Below are positions 1 through 14,300 of a DNA stretch of 64,000 bases, piece after piece (positions within the stretch are counted from its first letter, which is position 1; every line of letters begins with the position of its first letter). This stretch comes from Cymodocea nodosa. Its lineage: Eukaryota; Streptophyta; Magnoliopsida; Alismatales; Cymodoceaceae. The translations under genes were made by a program, and so were the position numbers. The stretch spans positions 4,174,001 through 4,238,000 of the forward strand of contig CM072335.1 of assembly GCA_036874045.1 (NCBI GenBank), written 5' to 3'. The notes beneath the pieces were generated by a model. That model did no database searches, was not told the DNA's origin, and worked only from the letters and a program-made list of their open reading frames with translations.

Positions 1-3000
1 TAAATAATTGAAAATTTGTCAATTCAATATAAACATGATTCCTAATGATAACTCATTGAGATGTGTCACTCTTAATGGTGTGCTAAGTTAGACCTTGAAT
101 GCAATGACTATGAGAATATGACATGAGGAAAACATTGCACATCATAGTTGTAATATTTTTAAGTTAGGGATTCTGAATTAATGCTTAGTTGTAATTGAAA
201 GTAAGGATCATCACGCTTTGTTGGACAATTGTAGGTAAAAAAAGGTTCTAGAAACTAAACTTAGATTAAGATCATGTAAAATAGGAACCTTAATAGGTAA
301 TGGTATGAAAATAGCTGATGATTATTGTCAAACTTGCTTTCTAGAAGTTTAGAAATTTTGATTCTTAACCATGGGGTGTTGAAAAGGGGTGAAAAATGAC
401 TAGGTGTTGAAAAAAGAGTGCTTAAGACCTTGCATGAAGAAACCTTAGACCTTGACGTGCATATCTAACAATGTTGCCCTCCATTTCTATGGCTTGAGGG
501 CTTGTGTAGCCCTAAGGCAATCAACCACTAACCTCCTTGGGTGTCTACACCCTAAGATGAAGTAGAGAGATAGAGATCAAGAGCAATAGGAGGAGAGATG
601 TTGGGTATAATTGGAGGACTTGTTGGAGGAGGTAACTCTAATGCTTCCATTATCTCCTCGTTGGCCATTGTGTAAGGAGGTGTGATGGGCCATTGAAGTG
701 TTGATCTTGCAATGGTGGGGGACATAAAGCAAAGCAATGTTCAACTAGAGTTGGATCCTAATAGAAAGTGATTGAGAAGTTTTGTTGTGAAGAGTTCCTT
801 GATGGTCTAGATGCAACCTCTATTTAGGTCCCACCATGCTAGAATTCCTTAAAAGATGTCTTATTTGTGTCATTGATGTAGACAAGCAGACCATGTTTGG
901 ATGGTTGATCCTATGGTGGAGAGATGGGCAAAATTGGTGGATCAAATTTATTTATGGTGTATTGCAATTGATTGAATTCATTAATTCAACATGGAGGGAC
1001 ATCTTGTTGCAAGAGAAGAAGATGAAGTTGGGATATCGATGGGCAACATGGAGTCCTTGAACAAGAAGTGTGGGCACCTAGAAGGCTCCAAGAAGAAAAA
1101 CTTTGTTGGTGTTAGTTGGTTAGGTTTTCCATTGACCTATAGGATAGTGAGACTTTTAACAAGGTGGTTGCTCCATTTGGGTTCTTGCATGATGCACACT
1201 AGTGCATGAGATCGAGGATAATGTTGGAGGTAGCCATATTTTTGGTAAAGCTCTATGATGCCATCAAGCTGCTAGATGTGTTACTCTTTGTTGAATGTGT
1301 CACATTATGGGTGGGCATGTTTGAGGAGGAGATGAATGTTGAGTCTCATTGAAGTTTGTGGCTTGACATTGTCAAGCAAGGGAAGCAATTGTGTGACATT
1401 GATTAGGGTTTCTGTTTGTCGAAAACCTACAATTGTTCACCATCAACCTTTGTTGTTTGTGGGTTAGGCCATGAAACCCTTGAGTCAAATTGATGTGTCA
1501 AATGAGAACATAGATGAAAAGGAGTCCACAAGAGAAAGAGAAGATATGGGCTTGGTTAGAGAAGACAATAGTTGGCTAGCAACAATTGTTTGTGGTGGCT
1601 TTTGTTTGGGGGGGGGAGGGGGTGTAGAACTAATGTCAAGGGTAGAATTCATACTTGGAGGATGATGTTGATCTATGACCTAAATCCACGTAAGTGTTTT
1701 CGCTTACCTTCAAGATGACAATCCATTCCAACATCATTGTAGGGGATTAGAGACTCAATTGATGATTACCATGAATGCATTGGATGATCTCCTTTATAGA
1801 TTTGGAGGATGAACACGTGAGATAAAAGGGCACTAAATGTGGAGGTGAACTAAAAGGTGCATGGGAAGTCAATGGAAGATGGAATTGGAGTCAATGGGAA
1901 CTATAAGGTAGGCCAATGGAAGATGAAGGTGAATGGTAGGATCAAGAGGAGGATTAGATGGAATTGGAGCTTGACCTATCTCTTCCTTGTTTCCTTTCTG
2001 TCTTTGAAGAAAGATTTTCTCCATTGGCTATATTTGTTGATCATATTGAGAGTACCCTTGCTGGGGTTCAGCTTGGTTGGCCAAGTAAGGAACTTCAAAA
2101 AAGGTTTGGTGGCTTAATGCAAGAGCAAGGATGGGAATGATTAATTCACAATAGCTGAAGGATCTTTGTCTTGCATTCCCTTTTTTTGTGCTGCCCTAGG
2201 CATATGTATTTAAGTAGGGGCTTGTAGGTTTCTCTTGTTTTACATGGGGGTACATTAGGTTTTGTTCGTCTATTTTTTGTCTCTTTTTTCTTTCAGGTGT
2301 GTTTTATTGATGTAACTTTGTTTCATTAGTGAGAGCCACCCTAGACTTTTCAAGAAAAATGACCATAGTTAGTGGTCCACCATTGTTGGGGAAGCATATG
2401 ACAATAGTTGATGAAGATGGACAATGGACCCTATCCAATCCCTCTTGGTGGGTGGGTGTGATAATGATTAAGGGTGAATGGGCCTCTTGGTGTTAGATGG
2501 CTGATAGAGGCAAAACTAAGTCTAAGGGGTTCATAGGTTATCTTGGGTGGGGGGTGTAGTGCTTTAAGTGCTGTGAGGTGTTGGAATGTCTTTGTGTCAA
2601 ATAGTCCTTTTGTGATGGAGGTGTCTCCATCTCATTTAATGTGGGCATGAAATTCTTTTAAGAGGCCTTCCCTAACTTGTTTTACAGTTGGAGGCTCAAG
2701 ATGTTCCTTGTGTTGAAATTGAATCATCACCAAATATGGACAAGATCTTACACAAGATGGAGTATGCAATTCTCATTGCTGGAGTTATATATGAATTAGG
2801 GCAAGGCAGTTGATGGTAAGGATTAAATTATTGGTCAATCTGGTTCTCCATAGAACAAAATCTCCTTGGGTTCAACCAATTTACTGATTCAAATTTGATC
2901 CACGATCTGGAATTGGCTGATCCAAGGAGATATTGATAATTGATCTGATTGACAGATTGGATTTGCCAAAACCTGATCTAGAGAACCATGGTTGATGGTT

Positions 3001-4869
3001 TGCTTGGATTAGACCATAGGGTTGTTCTCTTTGTAGACAAGTCTAGCAAAGAGTGAGTATTGAAGCTTCATGTGGTTAGGGTAGTAAGCATGAAGGTGCT
3101 CTTCTTGACCTTCCAAGAATTAACCTCATAGTGGTGGGTGGCATGCTTCAATCTTCTGCTAGAATAGTCAGGGGCTGATTGAATTTGAAAGATTGCAACA
3201 CCTTTTGGCTTCCTAGGAGTTCAAGTTTGAGGTTGGCTTGGGAAATCGGATGGTTAGGCACACCAGTCTTGGTGTAGGTGACCTCAGTTTTGCATTGAAT
3301 GAGGGTGTTGGTGGTAGGGCAGGAAAGTATGGTGCACTTGTCATATGAGGGACGATCATTGATGAATAAGGTAGGAGGTTGAGGCATTGAATTGGAGACC
3401 TGTAGTTGGTGTTGACACAAACAGATCCACAAGGGTGTATGGTTGTAGACGTAGCAGAATGTGCTCAATTAATAGTGGTTGCTAGGATCCTCTTTGAGCT
3501 TATTTATGGTCAAATTTAGTACATCAACAACTATAGAAGAATGTTTGGCTTCCCAATGAGGAGAGAAGCCCATGTAATCAGGGAGTATTTAGGGTATAGG
3601 TGGAAGCATATGACTTGATTGTATTGGTCTGTGAGATTAGGGTAGAATATTTTCCATTGAAGATTGTATTCTAGAATGTTAACAGAGATTAGAGATGAAT
3701 GGTTAAAGTAGTGATTGATTGAGATGCTGTATGCTTTCAACAGAATATGTTGGATATAGTGAATGAATTATTGTGCCATTCATTGTTGGGATGTCGCTTA
3801 TAGGATTTAGTAGTCATGCTAGCAATTGTCTTTTGTGTGTTACCTGTGTTTTGGGATGCACAAAAGTTTCAGCTTATTTAGAGTTTTAAGTTTGTCTTGT
3901 GTTAGGACTCAAATCCTCACAAAAACACTTTGTAATGTCTTTTGGAAGGTGGGGATTTCAATGACAGAAGGTTTGCAGAAGACAAACTACCATTCAACAT
4001 GAATCAGGTGAATCTCTTTTCAATTTTATAAAGTCCTTTGTGATCTAGAATAGTCCAAGATTGATGTGGTTGGCCTTTTCACTTTGTCAAAAATGATTGT
4101 ATGCCAACACCCTTTGCATATTAGATTAGATTAGATTAGATTTTTGGTTCACAAGGTGATTGGAATTTTGGACCCTTTCAAATTGTTGTTAGTGGACAAT
4201 AATGATCAAATTGACTAGGATCTTTGACCTTTCAAATTTAATGCTGCTTAGTTTGGCACTAGGGATTCTTGGAAAAGCTTCATGGATGGTGAATGCTGGT
4301 GTTGTAGAATGGGGTAGAGCAAAATATTTGACCATGCTGATTGTTGTTACTATGAGGATTGTTTGAGGGAGAGAGAGACACTAAAATTGCATAATGGGGA
4401 GTATAATCTCCCATATCTGGTGGAATAATTACTTAATTGATAACTAATCTATTAGTTAGTCTGCAAGCAATGATGTTGGGTGTAGGTGCCTAGGTGTAAT
4501 AGGTTCTTGGGCATTTACATACCTCACCTTATCTTGTTTTAATTGAATCCTTGCTAGCTTGGATATTAGTTCTAGTAAGTATCCATGCATTTTTAAGTTT
4601 TAAAATTTGTAAAAGTTCAAAATATAATGATTTTAATATTTTAATATTTTAATGTATTTGCAATCTTAATTTTATTCAATAGTGTTGTTATTTGTCATTT
4701 GATATTTATTCTATTGTTTTTAGGGCTTAGTTGAGAATGCATATATTTATGAATAATTTATAACATTAATTACAAAAATGTTAAGATATTTTCTTAAATT
4801 TTTTGGTTGGTGTCTAAGGTGCCCAAGATTCACACCTTGACAACTTAACACTTTAATAAGTTCACCTAC
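1..4869. other. Non-coding stretch, probably PA200 intron; no gene recognised
   Basis: I recognise no conserved protein domain on either strand. Open frames are short (under 110 codons) and resemble no family I know, including a minus-strand frame of 106 codons at 3148-3468. Because the first visible PA200 exon (8321) starts in mid-codon, this stretch most likely belongs to an intron of that gene. A short ATTAG microsatellite lies at 4120-4142. Old retroelement sequence is likely but not demonstrable by eye. Confidence 0.5.
4120..4142. repeat. ATTAG pentanucleotide microsatellite
   Basis: Four consecutive ATTAG units with a partial fifth, followed by a T run. Seen directly. Confidence 0.8.
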
Positions 4870-5968
4870 AAGTATCTTTTTTGAGTGGCAATGAGAGATA
4901 TATTAAAAATGAGAAAAATAAGTGGGTCTACACAATCCATAGGCAAGTTGAGAAAATGAAACAAAGAACAAAAGAGATTTTAAGAGGAAACCAAACAAGG
5001 AAATGAAAAAGTAGAAAATGACATTGAAAAACACTAGTAGTCTATGCAAATCATAAAATCACAAGTCTCTAGCCATGCCACTATCTTCGTCCACTCTACC
5101 ACACACCTAGCCACATTGGACTGGAATAGTTGATCATCATGGTAGGAGTTTTGAAAGATCCTACTATTTCTTTCTCACTACCTTTGCCACCAATCAACAT
5201 AAGGAATGGCACTTTATAATTTCCTTCTGATTTTGTTTGGGTCATCTTTAGCTATCCACCTCCCTAAATGGATCACATAGCTAGCTCAATTTGAGAATTC
5301 AAGCCCATCCATGCCTCTCATCTTTGGGTCATGGATGGGCATATAGAGAAAAGGTGTCAAAAATTTACATACTCACTACATTTAAGTCCTTCCTCTACAA
5401 CGAGTATTCCATAGGTACCCTATAATGGCACATATACCATGAGAAAAACTACTCCTTAAAGGGAATCCAGCTTCTCTATAGAAACTTAAGCTCTTAACGT
5501 CTCAAACTTCTGTAAGTCGGAACTTGATAAAGTGACTTGACCAAGAACATTCCTTTGTTGTAACCTTGCCAAACATATGATGGAGAATCTACAAAAAGGA
5601 AGGAAGAATTGTGAGTCTAAAAGAGAGCATCCTTGTAAGGTCCAGAGAATCTATACCACTAAAATTCCTTTGGAAATGAACATTCCAGACTATACTGATC
5701 ACAGTACATTTATAACACTTGCTTACAATCACTTTTAAGGAGAATGCAATTGAATATAACATTGAGAATTAGATAGCCAAGGAAGAGTCATCCTTCCAAA
5801 CATCACTTCAACTCATCTCATTGCCTGGCCTTATTATATGTTTTGGACTAAATTTAAAGATCCCTTTCACCATAAGTTGTACACTGTAGTTGTCCAAATA
5901 CCACTCATTCCCCCTATTATATCCACAAACCACATAATCCTGATTATGTCAACCCACAAGCATGACCT
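4870..5968 (-). mobile_element. LINE 3' fragment (zinc-binding RT domain and C-terminus), degenerate
   Basis: Read on the minus strand with frameshifts and stops, 5.6-5.3 kb gives VKSLYQVPTYRSL, then WIPFKE and FFSWYMCH. This is the layout of the zf-RVT domain of plant L1-type LINEs (VKSxY, W..PxKxxFF.W). Further on, around 5.2-5.15 kb, IPYVDWWQ and ERNSRIFQN match the usual end of that region (AP..WxxWxERNxRxF). No frame is intact. It abuts the long LTR that starts at 5969, so the LTR may have inserted into this LINE. Boundaries are approximate. Confidence 0.6.
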
Positions 5969-7459
5969 TGTTAAGATCAAATGACTCACCAAAAGGGAGG
6001 TGAATGGTGATCTGTGTAATTTTAATTTTTTCTAACTTATTTGATTAATCAATATACACAAGTATTAAACAGGTAAATAAATCATGCATAACGAAAAATA
6101 TAAATAAGAATACAAAGAATTTTAGGTGGTTCACCAACTTGGCTAATCCACCTTAAGGATCACTTAGGCTTCACTAAGTGTCCAAATACTTATATACATT
6201 TACTTTTAGGTCGAAGTAATAACCAATCATTCACTTGAACTTTTTGGTCATAGCTTTAATCAACAACTCTCAGAAATTGTCAGGTTAAAACTTCAGTAAA
6301 TCAACTTAGAGCTTTCAGGTCGAGGTTCAACAACCAACAACTTATGTATAGCTTTATGATTGAAGTTACGAATCAATGATCCTTCTTGGATCAGATTTTC
6401 AATACATGGAGAGCTTTTAAAATCTTCTTTTAAATTTAGCTTTTTCGATCTGTTCTTTGTTGTATATGATTTGAAGTATACTTTCTTCTGCAGTAGAAGA
6501 GGATCTGCAATGTATATTCTATATGTCTTTCTTTTATTAAATGATTTGATTGTATTTATACTTATAAATTCAATGATCATATTTCTTTTCAATGGATTTA
6601 TTTTGTTGTATTTACTGATCTGCCAGTCTTAAATATGGTAAGTTATCGTTCAATATACTGTCTTTTTGAAATCTTTTAATTTTATTTATTTATTGGTATG
6701 TTTCATGTTGAAACCTTTCGAAAACTATCTTTGAAACCATTCGAAGAGTCGAATAATTATTCTCTTATTTTTGTCATGTGAGATTTAAGTTGGGCACGTG
6801 AGGACTTTTAAGTTTGAATTGTTCAGCTGAAACCTTTTGAATTTTTCTGTCTTTTGGAATGTTTCATTTGAAACCTTTCAAAAGCATTCCTAGAACTATT
6901 CGAAGGCTCGAGAAGTCTTTTTATACTTGTCACGTGAATTTTTAAGTTCGTCATGTGAGGTCTCTTGAAGTTTGGATTCCTTGGATTTAAAACCTTTCGA
7001 AATGACTTATCTTTCGGATAGTTTCACTTGAAATCTTCTGAAACATCTTCTGAAAGTATCTGACCTCTTGAACTGTTATTTTTCTGTTTACCATGTGATA
7101 CTTTAAGTTTTGCATGTGAGGACTTTTAAGTTTTGGTTAACTATTTTGAAACCTTTCAAAAATATTTATCTTTTGGATAATTTCACTTGAAACCTTTCAA
7201 AACTATTTTGTGAAACATTCTGAAGAGTGAAACCTTTCGATTTAATTCTGAAACTCACCCATCAGCTGGGAAACCTTTTGATCAACTCTGTCTTTTATAT
7301 TTTTCAGGTGACCTGCGAATTACAACTTGATTTCTTGTGCAGCAATCGCTTGGTCTATTTGACTGTTATTTGCTTTGACTCTTTTATCTGTATCTGTTCA
7401 TCTTCTAACCTGTGAAATACATATTACCACCTTACATGAATTTTTACATTATCAAAACA
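5969..7459 (-). mobile_element. Long LTR, probably solo, Copia-type, minus orientation
   Basis: On the minus strand the block starts TGTTTTGATAATG at 7459 and ends CTTAACA at 5969, giving TG...CA termini. Order within it: a repeat array (7260-6690), a TATA-like AAGTATAAATAC near 6560, then near the end an ATTCACCTCCC tract, which is common at the 3' end of plant Copia LTRs. A length near 1.5 kb fits large Copia LTRs. I find no clean 5-bp target duplication (GACCT left, TAAAG right) and no convincing internal domain beside it, so solo LTR is my best reading. Confidence 0.5.
6690..7260. repeat. Tandem array of ~158-bp units inside the LTR
   Basis: GTGAGGACTTTTAAGTTTG-like blocks recur near 6796, 6953 and 7112, spacings of about 157 and 159 bp. 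Each unit also carries several GAAACCTTTCGAAA-type motifs. About 3.5 divergent units are visible. CACGTG hexamers occur at about 6795 and 6935. In the LTR this is the U3 (promoter/enhancer) part. Confidence 0.7.
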
Positions 7460-8320
7460 TAAAGGTTCTAATAGACCCCACCTTCACCTCATGAAATCTC
7501 CACAACCACTTTATCAAGATCACCTTCATGTCGTAAGTTAAAGTCTTGAAGGGTTGCTTTTTGGCTCATCTTCCCAAAGAAAGTGCCACTAAATGCATTC
7601 CAACCAATTGGCAATTGAGGTAGGGATTTTGAGGAAAGATAGATGATGAATAGGAATATTTGAGAGTACAAAATTAACTTGACAAAGATGTATATAATGA
7701 TCCTCTAATATGGATCGTGGTGTTTGGGGTCACTATAACGTACAAGATGAATGAGTATTAGTCCATGAATGATGGTAGTGAAGGGTTATATTGACAAAGG
7801 ATAACATAAAGGAGGTATTTGTGCCAAGGAGATCAAGGAAAAGGAAAATACATTGTCAAAAGGAAATCAAAGGAGAGATGTTATTTTTGATCTAACTCCA
7901 ACAAAGTGTTTGTGTATGTATTGAAAAGAAATGAAAATATTTTACTTTCAAATTCTACCTTAATAGATGAGAAAAGTAAACGACTCAATTTGTGTTGAAA
8001 ATTAAAGGATTTTGCTTTCCAATGATGATAGACATAAACACCTTCTTTTGGAACCTACTTTTTGGTTAAAAGGAAAATATTTTCCTTTCTGTTGGTTTTC
8101 TTTGGTTTCTAGGTGCACAAACTCTTCTAACTGAGGCTATCTGGAGAAACCATCTGTATAAGCAGGGCCTGATGTTTAAGTTAGAGTGAAAAATCCAAAA
8201 GAAATTTCGCTGGAAACTAAATCATGTTTTTTGTCTGATTTTTGATCATGCTTTCATGTTGTTAGTTTCCTCTGATTAATGCTGACATTGGAACCATATC
8301 TATAAACCTTTTTCCCTCAG
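7460..8320. other. Intron sequence directly upstream of the first visible PA200 exon
   Basis: No conserved domain found. A minus-strand frame of 60 codons at 7489-7671 might be LINE-derived but is too weak to call. The stretch ends in a polypyrimidine acceptor (TTTTTCCCTCAG) at 8309-8320. Confidence 0.5.
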
Positions 8321-11300
8321 GGTTGCCAGCATTTCTCTCATGGGAATACTAAAGCGATGGCCATCACTCATAACTAAATGCATTCTTATTCTAGTAGACA
8401 ACTTGTGTGAGCCAAGTAGTCCAGAACATGTGGTGGTAGGCTCTTGTGCAATTCTTGCATCACAGACGGTTCTCAGGCACCTGACAAAGGTAATCAGCCA
8501 ACTGAAATTGGAAGGTTGCATTGCCTATGCAAAGTGTATGTCATTATGTTGTCCATTTCATTACATGATTTTCTGTGACATTTTTTGATCATCAGGATGC
8601 GAAGGCATTTTCATCCTTTACTTTAGGTCTTCTTGCAAGGTAATTCAATGCTGTTTTTGTATATGTCTTAATGCAATTATGCTATTTTGTATTTGTGTTG
8701 CACATGAAATCATCCATCTCATGTTTTCTGTGTTCTCTGAAGCTCCCACCATGAGTCATTGAAAGCTCAAAGATCTATTACTGAGGTTGTTTATTTAACT
8801 TCAAATATTCTTGAGTTGTCCTTTTGTTATTTTGTTCTTGTGAAATTTGCTCAAAAAGTCATACTCTTGCAGCTTTTCATTAAGTACAACATCTCTTTCT
8901 CTGGAATGCCAAGATCATATTTTAGGAGTGCAAATTCTTGCCCAGATGGCCTGACTGTCACCGATCTTATTTCACAAATCAGTTCTATTACCTTTGATTC
9001 TAATGGCTTGCATTGGCGGTAATGGTCCATTCTATATGTTGATTCTCATTTATGATCATGCATGTTTGTGATCCTCTATTGTTAATCATTCATATATAAT
9101 GTGTTATTTCTTGTATTCAAACTAATTATTGATGGTAATGATTCATTCTATATGGTGATTCTCATTTACAATCATGCATTCTTAATCATATATAAGTGGT
9201 TATTTCTTGTATTAAAACTAGTCATTTGGTGACATCCATGTCTAATATTCTGTTACTATTACATTAAATCTTTCAGGTATGATCTGATGGCAAACAGGTT
9301 ACTGCTACTTCTAACATTGGCATCGAAGAACAATTCATGTTTGCCATTACAAGTACTTGTCAAAACTACTGGTTGGTTCCTTCAAAGATCCATTATAATT
9401 TTACAGTGTTGTTGTGGATTATTTATGCATTATTTGTTGATCAATATGATTATAATTATGGTGCTAGCCATCTGTCTTGAAATATCTATTAACTCTTTCT
9501 TTTGCTGCTATTGCTTTGATGCATAAATCATGATGGACAGGACATTTCTTGCAGAATTTGAGAAGCGAGCTTCCTCTGTCAAGGATGCTTTCTGTCTCTG
9601 CATTGAATATGTTGTTAAGTGGTTCAAATCATAAATATAAAGGTCAGGAGCAAGAAGTATGCTCTGAACTTTCTAAATATCAAACTGATTATGCCGTCAG
9701 TGGGTCATTGAATCAAATATTTCAGGAAGAAGATTTTTTCAATAAAACCATGAATTGTCTATCCCATGTTCATATAATAAATGATAATGAAGGTACATCT
9801 GTAAGAGGTAATCAAGAACCACTGCAAAGTATGGCAGATAGATCTATGACTTTTTTCTACTTCGATTTCTCTGCTACATGGCCACGGACTCCTGGGTGGT
9901 TAACTTTGTTACGTGGTGAGTCCTTTTATCCAAATTATGCTCGATTGTTCAAGAGACTTGTACAAGAATGTGGGCCTACTGTTATTCTGGCACTTCAAAG
10001 GACACTTGAAGAATTTTCAAATGCAAATGAGAGGTCAAAGCAGTGTGTTGCTGCTGAAATGTTGGCTGGTATACTTCATTCTGATGTCAATGAGATTCTT
10101 GAAGCCTGGGAAACTTGGATTGCAAATCTGCTGCAGAAGATAATCACATCCTCATCTACGGAGACTTTACCAGAATGGACAGCTTGCATACGCTATGCTC
10201 TTACAGGGAAAGGAAAATATGGCCTGAGAATACCATTACTCCGGGACAAAATTTTGGATTTCTTGCTCAGTCCTCTACCTAAGACAATGGGTACACAAAT
10301 AATTGTCAAGAGATATTACTTCATTTTGGCTGCATTAATTGAGATCTCTCCGACCAGAATGAACACTAAGGAGGTCCAGTTTCACAATAAAATTATGGAA
10401 GAATTACTTGATAATATGAGCCACTCATCTGCACAAGTAAGCTGTGGAACACATTGAGACATTTTTGACTCCTAAATACTTCTAAATCTAATGTCTCCTT
10501 TTGTTGACATCTAGCTTACATTTGCTCATTTCAACAGGAATGTTTAGAACTTTTGTTTTAACCATAAATCCAGCAATTTATGCATTTTGTTGTGCTTCGG
10601 ATGAAGATACTACTTTAAATTCTGTTTATTATTGGACAAGATTTGAACGTCTAGTTTAGTCTTCATTTATATTTTGGTAAATTTAAGAAAACATATTTGA
10701 TGTGTTGTTATTTTAGTGCATTATACAGTTATCCACATTGCCATTTTTGGTGAGCCTAACTATGAAAAGTGTGATTATCATGAATTTTTCATGCATTCCT
10801 TATTCTGAATTTGTTATTGTGAATAAATATGGTATTACTAACTTTATTTGGTAGCATCAATATCACTGTTCTTACTTTTTTTTTATGTTGTGACCATGCC
10901 AGTGATTATCAAAAAGGTTACCATTTCATTGAGTCTAACCAACCTTCAAAGGAGTGACCATCATGAATTAATCATGCATTCATTTTTTGAATTTGTTATT
11001 GAAAGTAGATTTGGTATTTAGCTTTATTTAGTAGCATCAATATCATTGTTGTTCTTGTTTCTTTTTCTATGTTGTGGCTTGTCTTTTACGCAATTTACAA
11101 GCTAGTTAGTGTTCCACAATAGAAATGATTAGGTTCAGTTCAAGCAGCGTAGGGGAAGGTTGTCTGTCACATTCCTCTTGAAGGAGGCTGGTAGCCTGGC
11201 ATTGCTCCTAGAAGCATGCATTGCTCCTTCCTTTGATCTGAGAGGGTATGGTTGATATGAGTTGTTACAATAGTGCTATTCCAGATTGTAGCAGAGAGAG

Positions 11301-14300
11301 GGGGGACTGGATTTCTGTTGCTCAGAAAGAGAAACTTTAGTTGTGAGGGAGTTGGTGGGTCTAAGGGAGTGTCTGTATCTTAGCTGTGGTTAATGGTACC
11401 AATAGAATTCTTATAGATAATGCTTAATCTTTCGTGGAAGGACCAATTGTGGTTCTTGTCTCAATCATTTAAGGATGTGCTACTATCTCAAGGTCCCAAG
11501 AAGATGGAGGTAAGCTTCTAATCTATATCATTGACCAACCAAAAATTCACAATGCAATTATTAGCTAACTTTCCCTTGTAGATAGCATCCTTGATATCTA
11601 GCATATCATGCATAGCATCCTTGATATCCAGCAAATCATGCATGATATGCTAGATCTTTCGGTGCACTCCTAAAAATGTCTCAAAAGCTTGAGAATAAGC
11701 AAGTAATTCTTCTCATCAAGTTCTATTGATGTAGCACCTAGTAGAAGGAATTCACATAAAGGAGAAATATTTCTCCTTCACATAAAGAAGATATATGGTA
11801 GAAGGAATTTTTTTTGAATAAGAAAGAAAAACAAGATATCTAATTAACATTTTACACATGATAATTGCCTAGAAAATTTATCTAGGTTTTTTTATATGCT
11901 TATCATAGCATATATATATATTGTCTCTACCGATATGATCTTTGATCCTCGATATATATATATTTTTGGAGGATTGATCCTTGATATGATATCGACATTT
12001 GAATCTTTAGTAGTGACTAGTAACAACCTCCTATAAGGGGAATGCTATCACAACATAATTTTTTATAAATTTCCTCTAGTAGCCCATAACCCTGGGAATT
12101 CTCTTAAATATTTCCACCGACATTTTAGGCATAGGTCGTTCCACCATTACTTAAACGTTCATTGGATCAGCCTTGTCCCCATAAATTGAAATGTCATGCC
12201 TCAAATACTCCACATCCTTCAACTCAGATCTACATTAGCATAAATTTTCTAGCCAAGTTTTTTTTATAGATAAAGATATCATAAAAATGGTAGAATAAAC
12301 TTCCTTAAACATGGCTTAAATACATCATTTATCAAATCTTTGAACATTAAAGAAGCTTTTGTGAGGTCAAAAAATATGACCACAAACTTATAGTGGCCTT
12401 CATGTGTATGAAAAGAAATTTTGCTAATATCATCATTGTGTATTTGAATTTGATGGTACACACCTCCCAAACACTTCTTTAAAGCAAATTTTATTCCTTG
12501 TAGCTCATCGGGGGGTATTGGATATTTAACTTTAATTGTTTATGTATTTGAGAATTTGTCATTTGAGATCTAGCCTCAAATTATTAATTAAAGGTTTTTA
12601 ATCATTTTGAAATGAGATTGTTTTACTTACAGTATATGGATTGGACTTTTAAGTTGATGTCTAATTACCTTATAATAGAGATAAAGAGGAAGCACAAAAT
12701 AACTCACACTCTTATTTAGGTTGGAGGATGTATGTCAATCATGCTTAATTTGTTACCAAGCATCAACACTAAAGACATTAGTAGTTGTTCGAAGGATTGT
12801 GTGTATGAAGTTGATATGATTCTATGCATCACCATATTTCTAACTTAATGAAAATCTACTTTAGCATGTTTTGTTCTCTCATAAAATGGTGGATTGTTAA
12901 CTATGAATATTGTAGCTTAATTATCATAATGCACCTTCATGGGGGTATCAACACTAAAGCTAAGTTTTATTAGGAAAGATCTAATCCACATCATCTTATA
13001 AGCTGTTTGTGTTATAGATTTATATTTTGCTCTAGGGCTTAACCTAAAATGCACATTTTATTTCTTGCTTCTTCATGACACAAAGTTCCCTCTAACATAT
13101 ATGTAATAACTAGAGGTTGCCTTTCATCACTCCTGTCTTTAACATATCTTGAATCAAAGAATGCTTCAATTTTCAATTTCTAATGTTTTTTGTAGTTTGG
13201 ATTTTTTATTGGGGCTCCTTTATTATATGTTAATACTTGGATGGCTCCTTCCTAGTGTACATTTTTGGGTTGGTACATAAATTGGGTGAGTAGTTCAACA
13301 ACATAAGTAATGTTTAGACATGTAATCGTCATGTAAATAAGTTTGTTGATTAGTCTTATGTATTTGTTTGGATTATTGAGTAGCTTTGAGGAATCATGTT
13401 TACACCCTAAGAGACTATCATGAGCAATTTATCATGTAATCGTCATGAGTAGTTTGTTCATCTTTCAGACTTTTAGTTCATCTTTTAAGGCCCTTAGTTT
13501 GTAACAAAAATTCTTGATTGGGCAGCTGGCAGCACGACCCAACCTCTTACTTTTAACTAAACCTTTAAAAGTTACTTCCAACATCCACATGTTCTGAAAC
13601 CAGAAAGTACACGGACCTCAAGAAACTCTTGTCTGAGCAGTAACAATCATCGGAGTTTGATCAGAGAAAATAAGTGGGCCAAGTCTATAACAACACCCCT
13701 CCTCCTTTAATACCATATTATTTAAGAACATCCAATCCAACTTTTTATAAAGTCGAGCCTCTCCCCTCCTATTATTACACTACGTAAACTGGCTACCGTT
13801 GGTGTTATTAATTTCAATCAGACTTGCTTCATCAACAAAATCATTAAATTCAGCAGAACTACCTGCTTTGTGGATGATTCCCATAGAAACTTCCTCTACC
13901 ACTTTGACCACATTAAAGTCTCCCAAAACCATCCAAGGGACAACACTATTTAGCCAACTCCATTTAGTTAGATCTTCCCAAAGCAACCTCCTTGTATGAG
14001 AGCATTCAGCATACATAATTGAAAGCAAATAAGAATCCCCCACACTTGGTGAAACCTCAACTGTTAAATGCTGAGAATGGATTCCACGGACAACCACCTT
14101 GATGGTATCAACCCAAAAAAGCCAGATTTTTAGATTCATGGCTAACAAGTGCAACATCCACGCTATAGCTTGCGATCTTTTAGCATGAATAAATGGTTCA
14201 ACCACTGCACAAATCTCAATGTTATTTTTAGTAATGAGATCCAACAGATGTCTTTTCGTGGCCTTGTTGCCAAGTCTACGACAATTCCACACTATGGTAT

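Noticed and set aside
552-3740. Several open frames of 60-106 codons at the left edge
   Set aside because: No recognisable domains, no splice-consistent gene model, and inconsistent overlap between strands.
6293-6632. Open frames on both strands (99 and 90 codons)
   Set aside because: They lie within the long LTR and match no family; likely chance frames.
8113-8153. A possible extra PA200 exon just upstream of 8321
   Set aside because: An open stretch after CTAG with a GT at 8154 would fit the phase, but I cannot match the residues to PA200, and GTGCACAAAC there resembles words at 25.4-25.5 kb, so repeat sequence is as likely.
13319-13465. CATGTAATCGTCATG direct repeats as the target duplication of the inverted LINE
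   Set aside because: Neither copy occurs at the outer end of the LINE (15013-15030), so they cannot be its flanking duplication as it stands.
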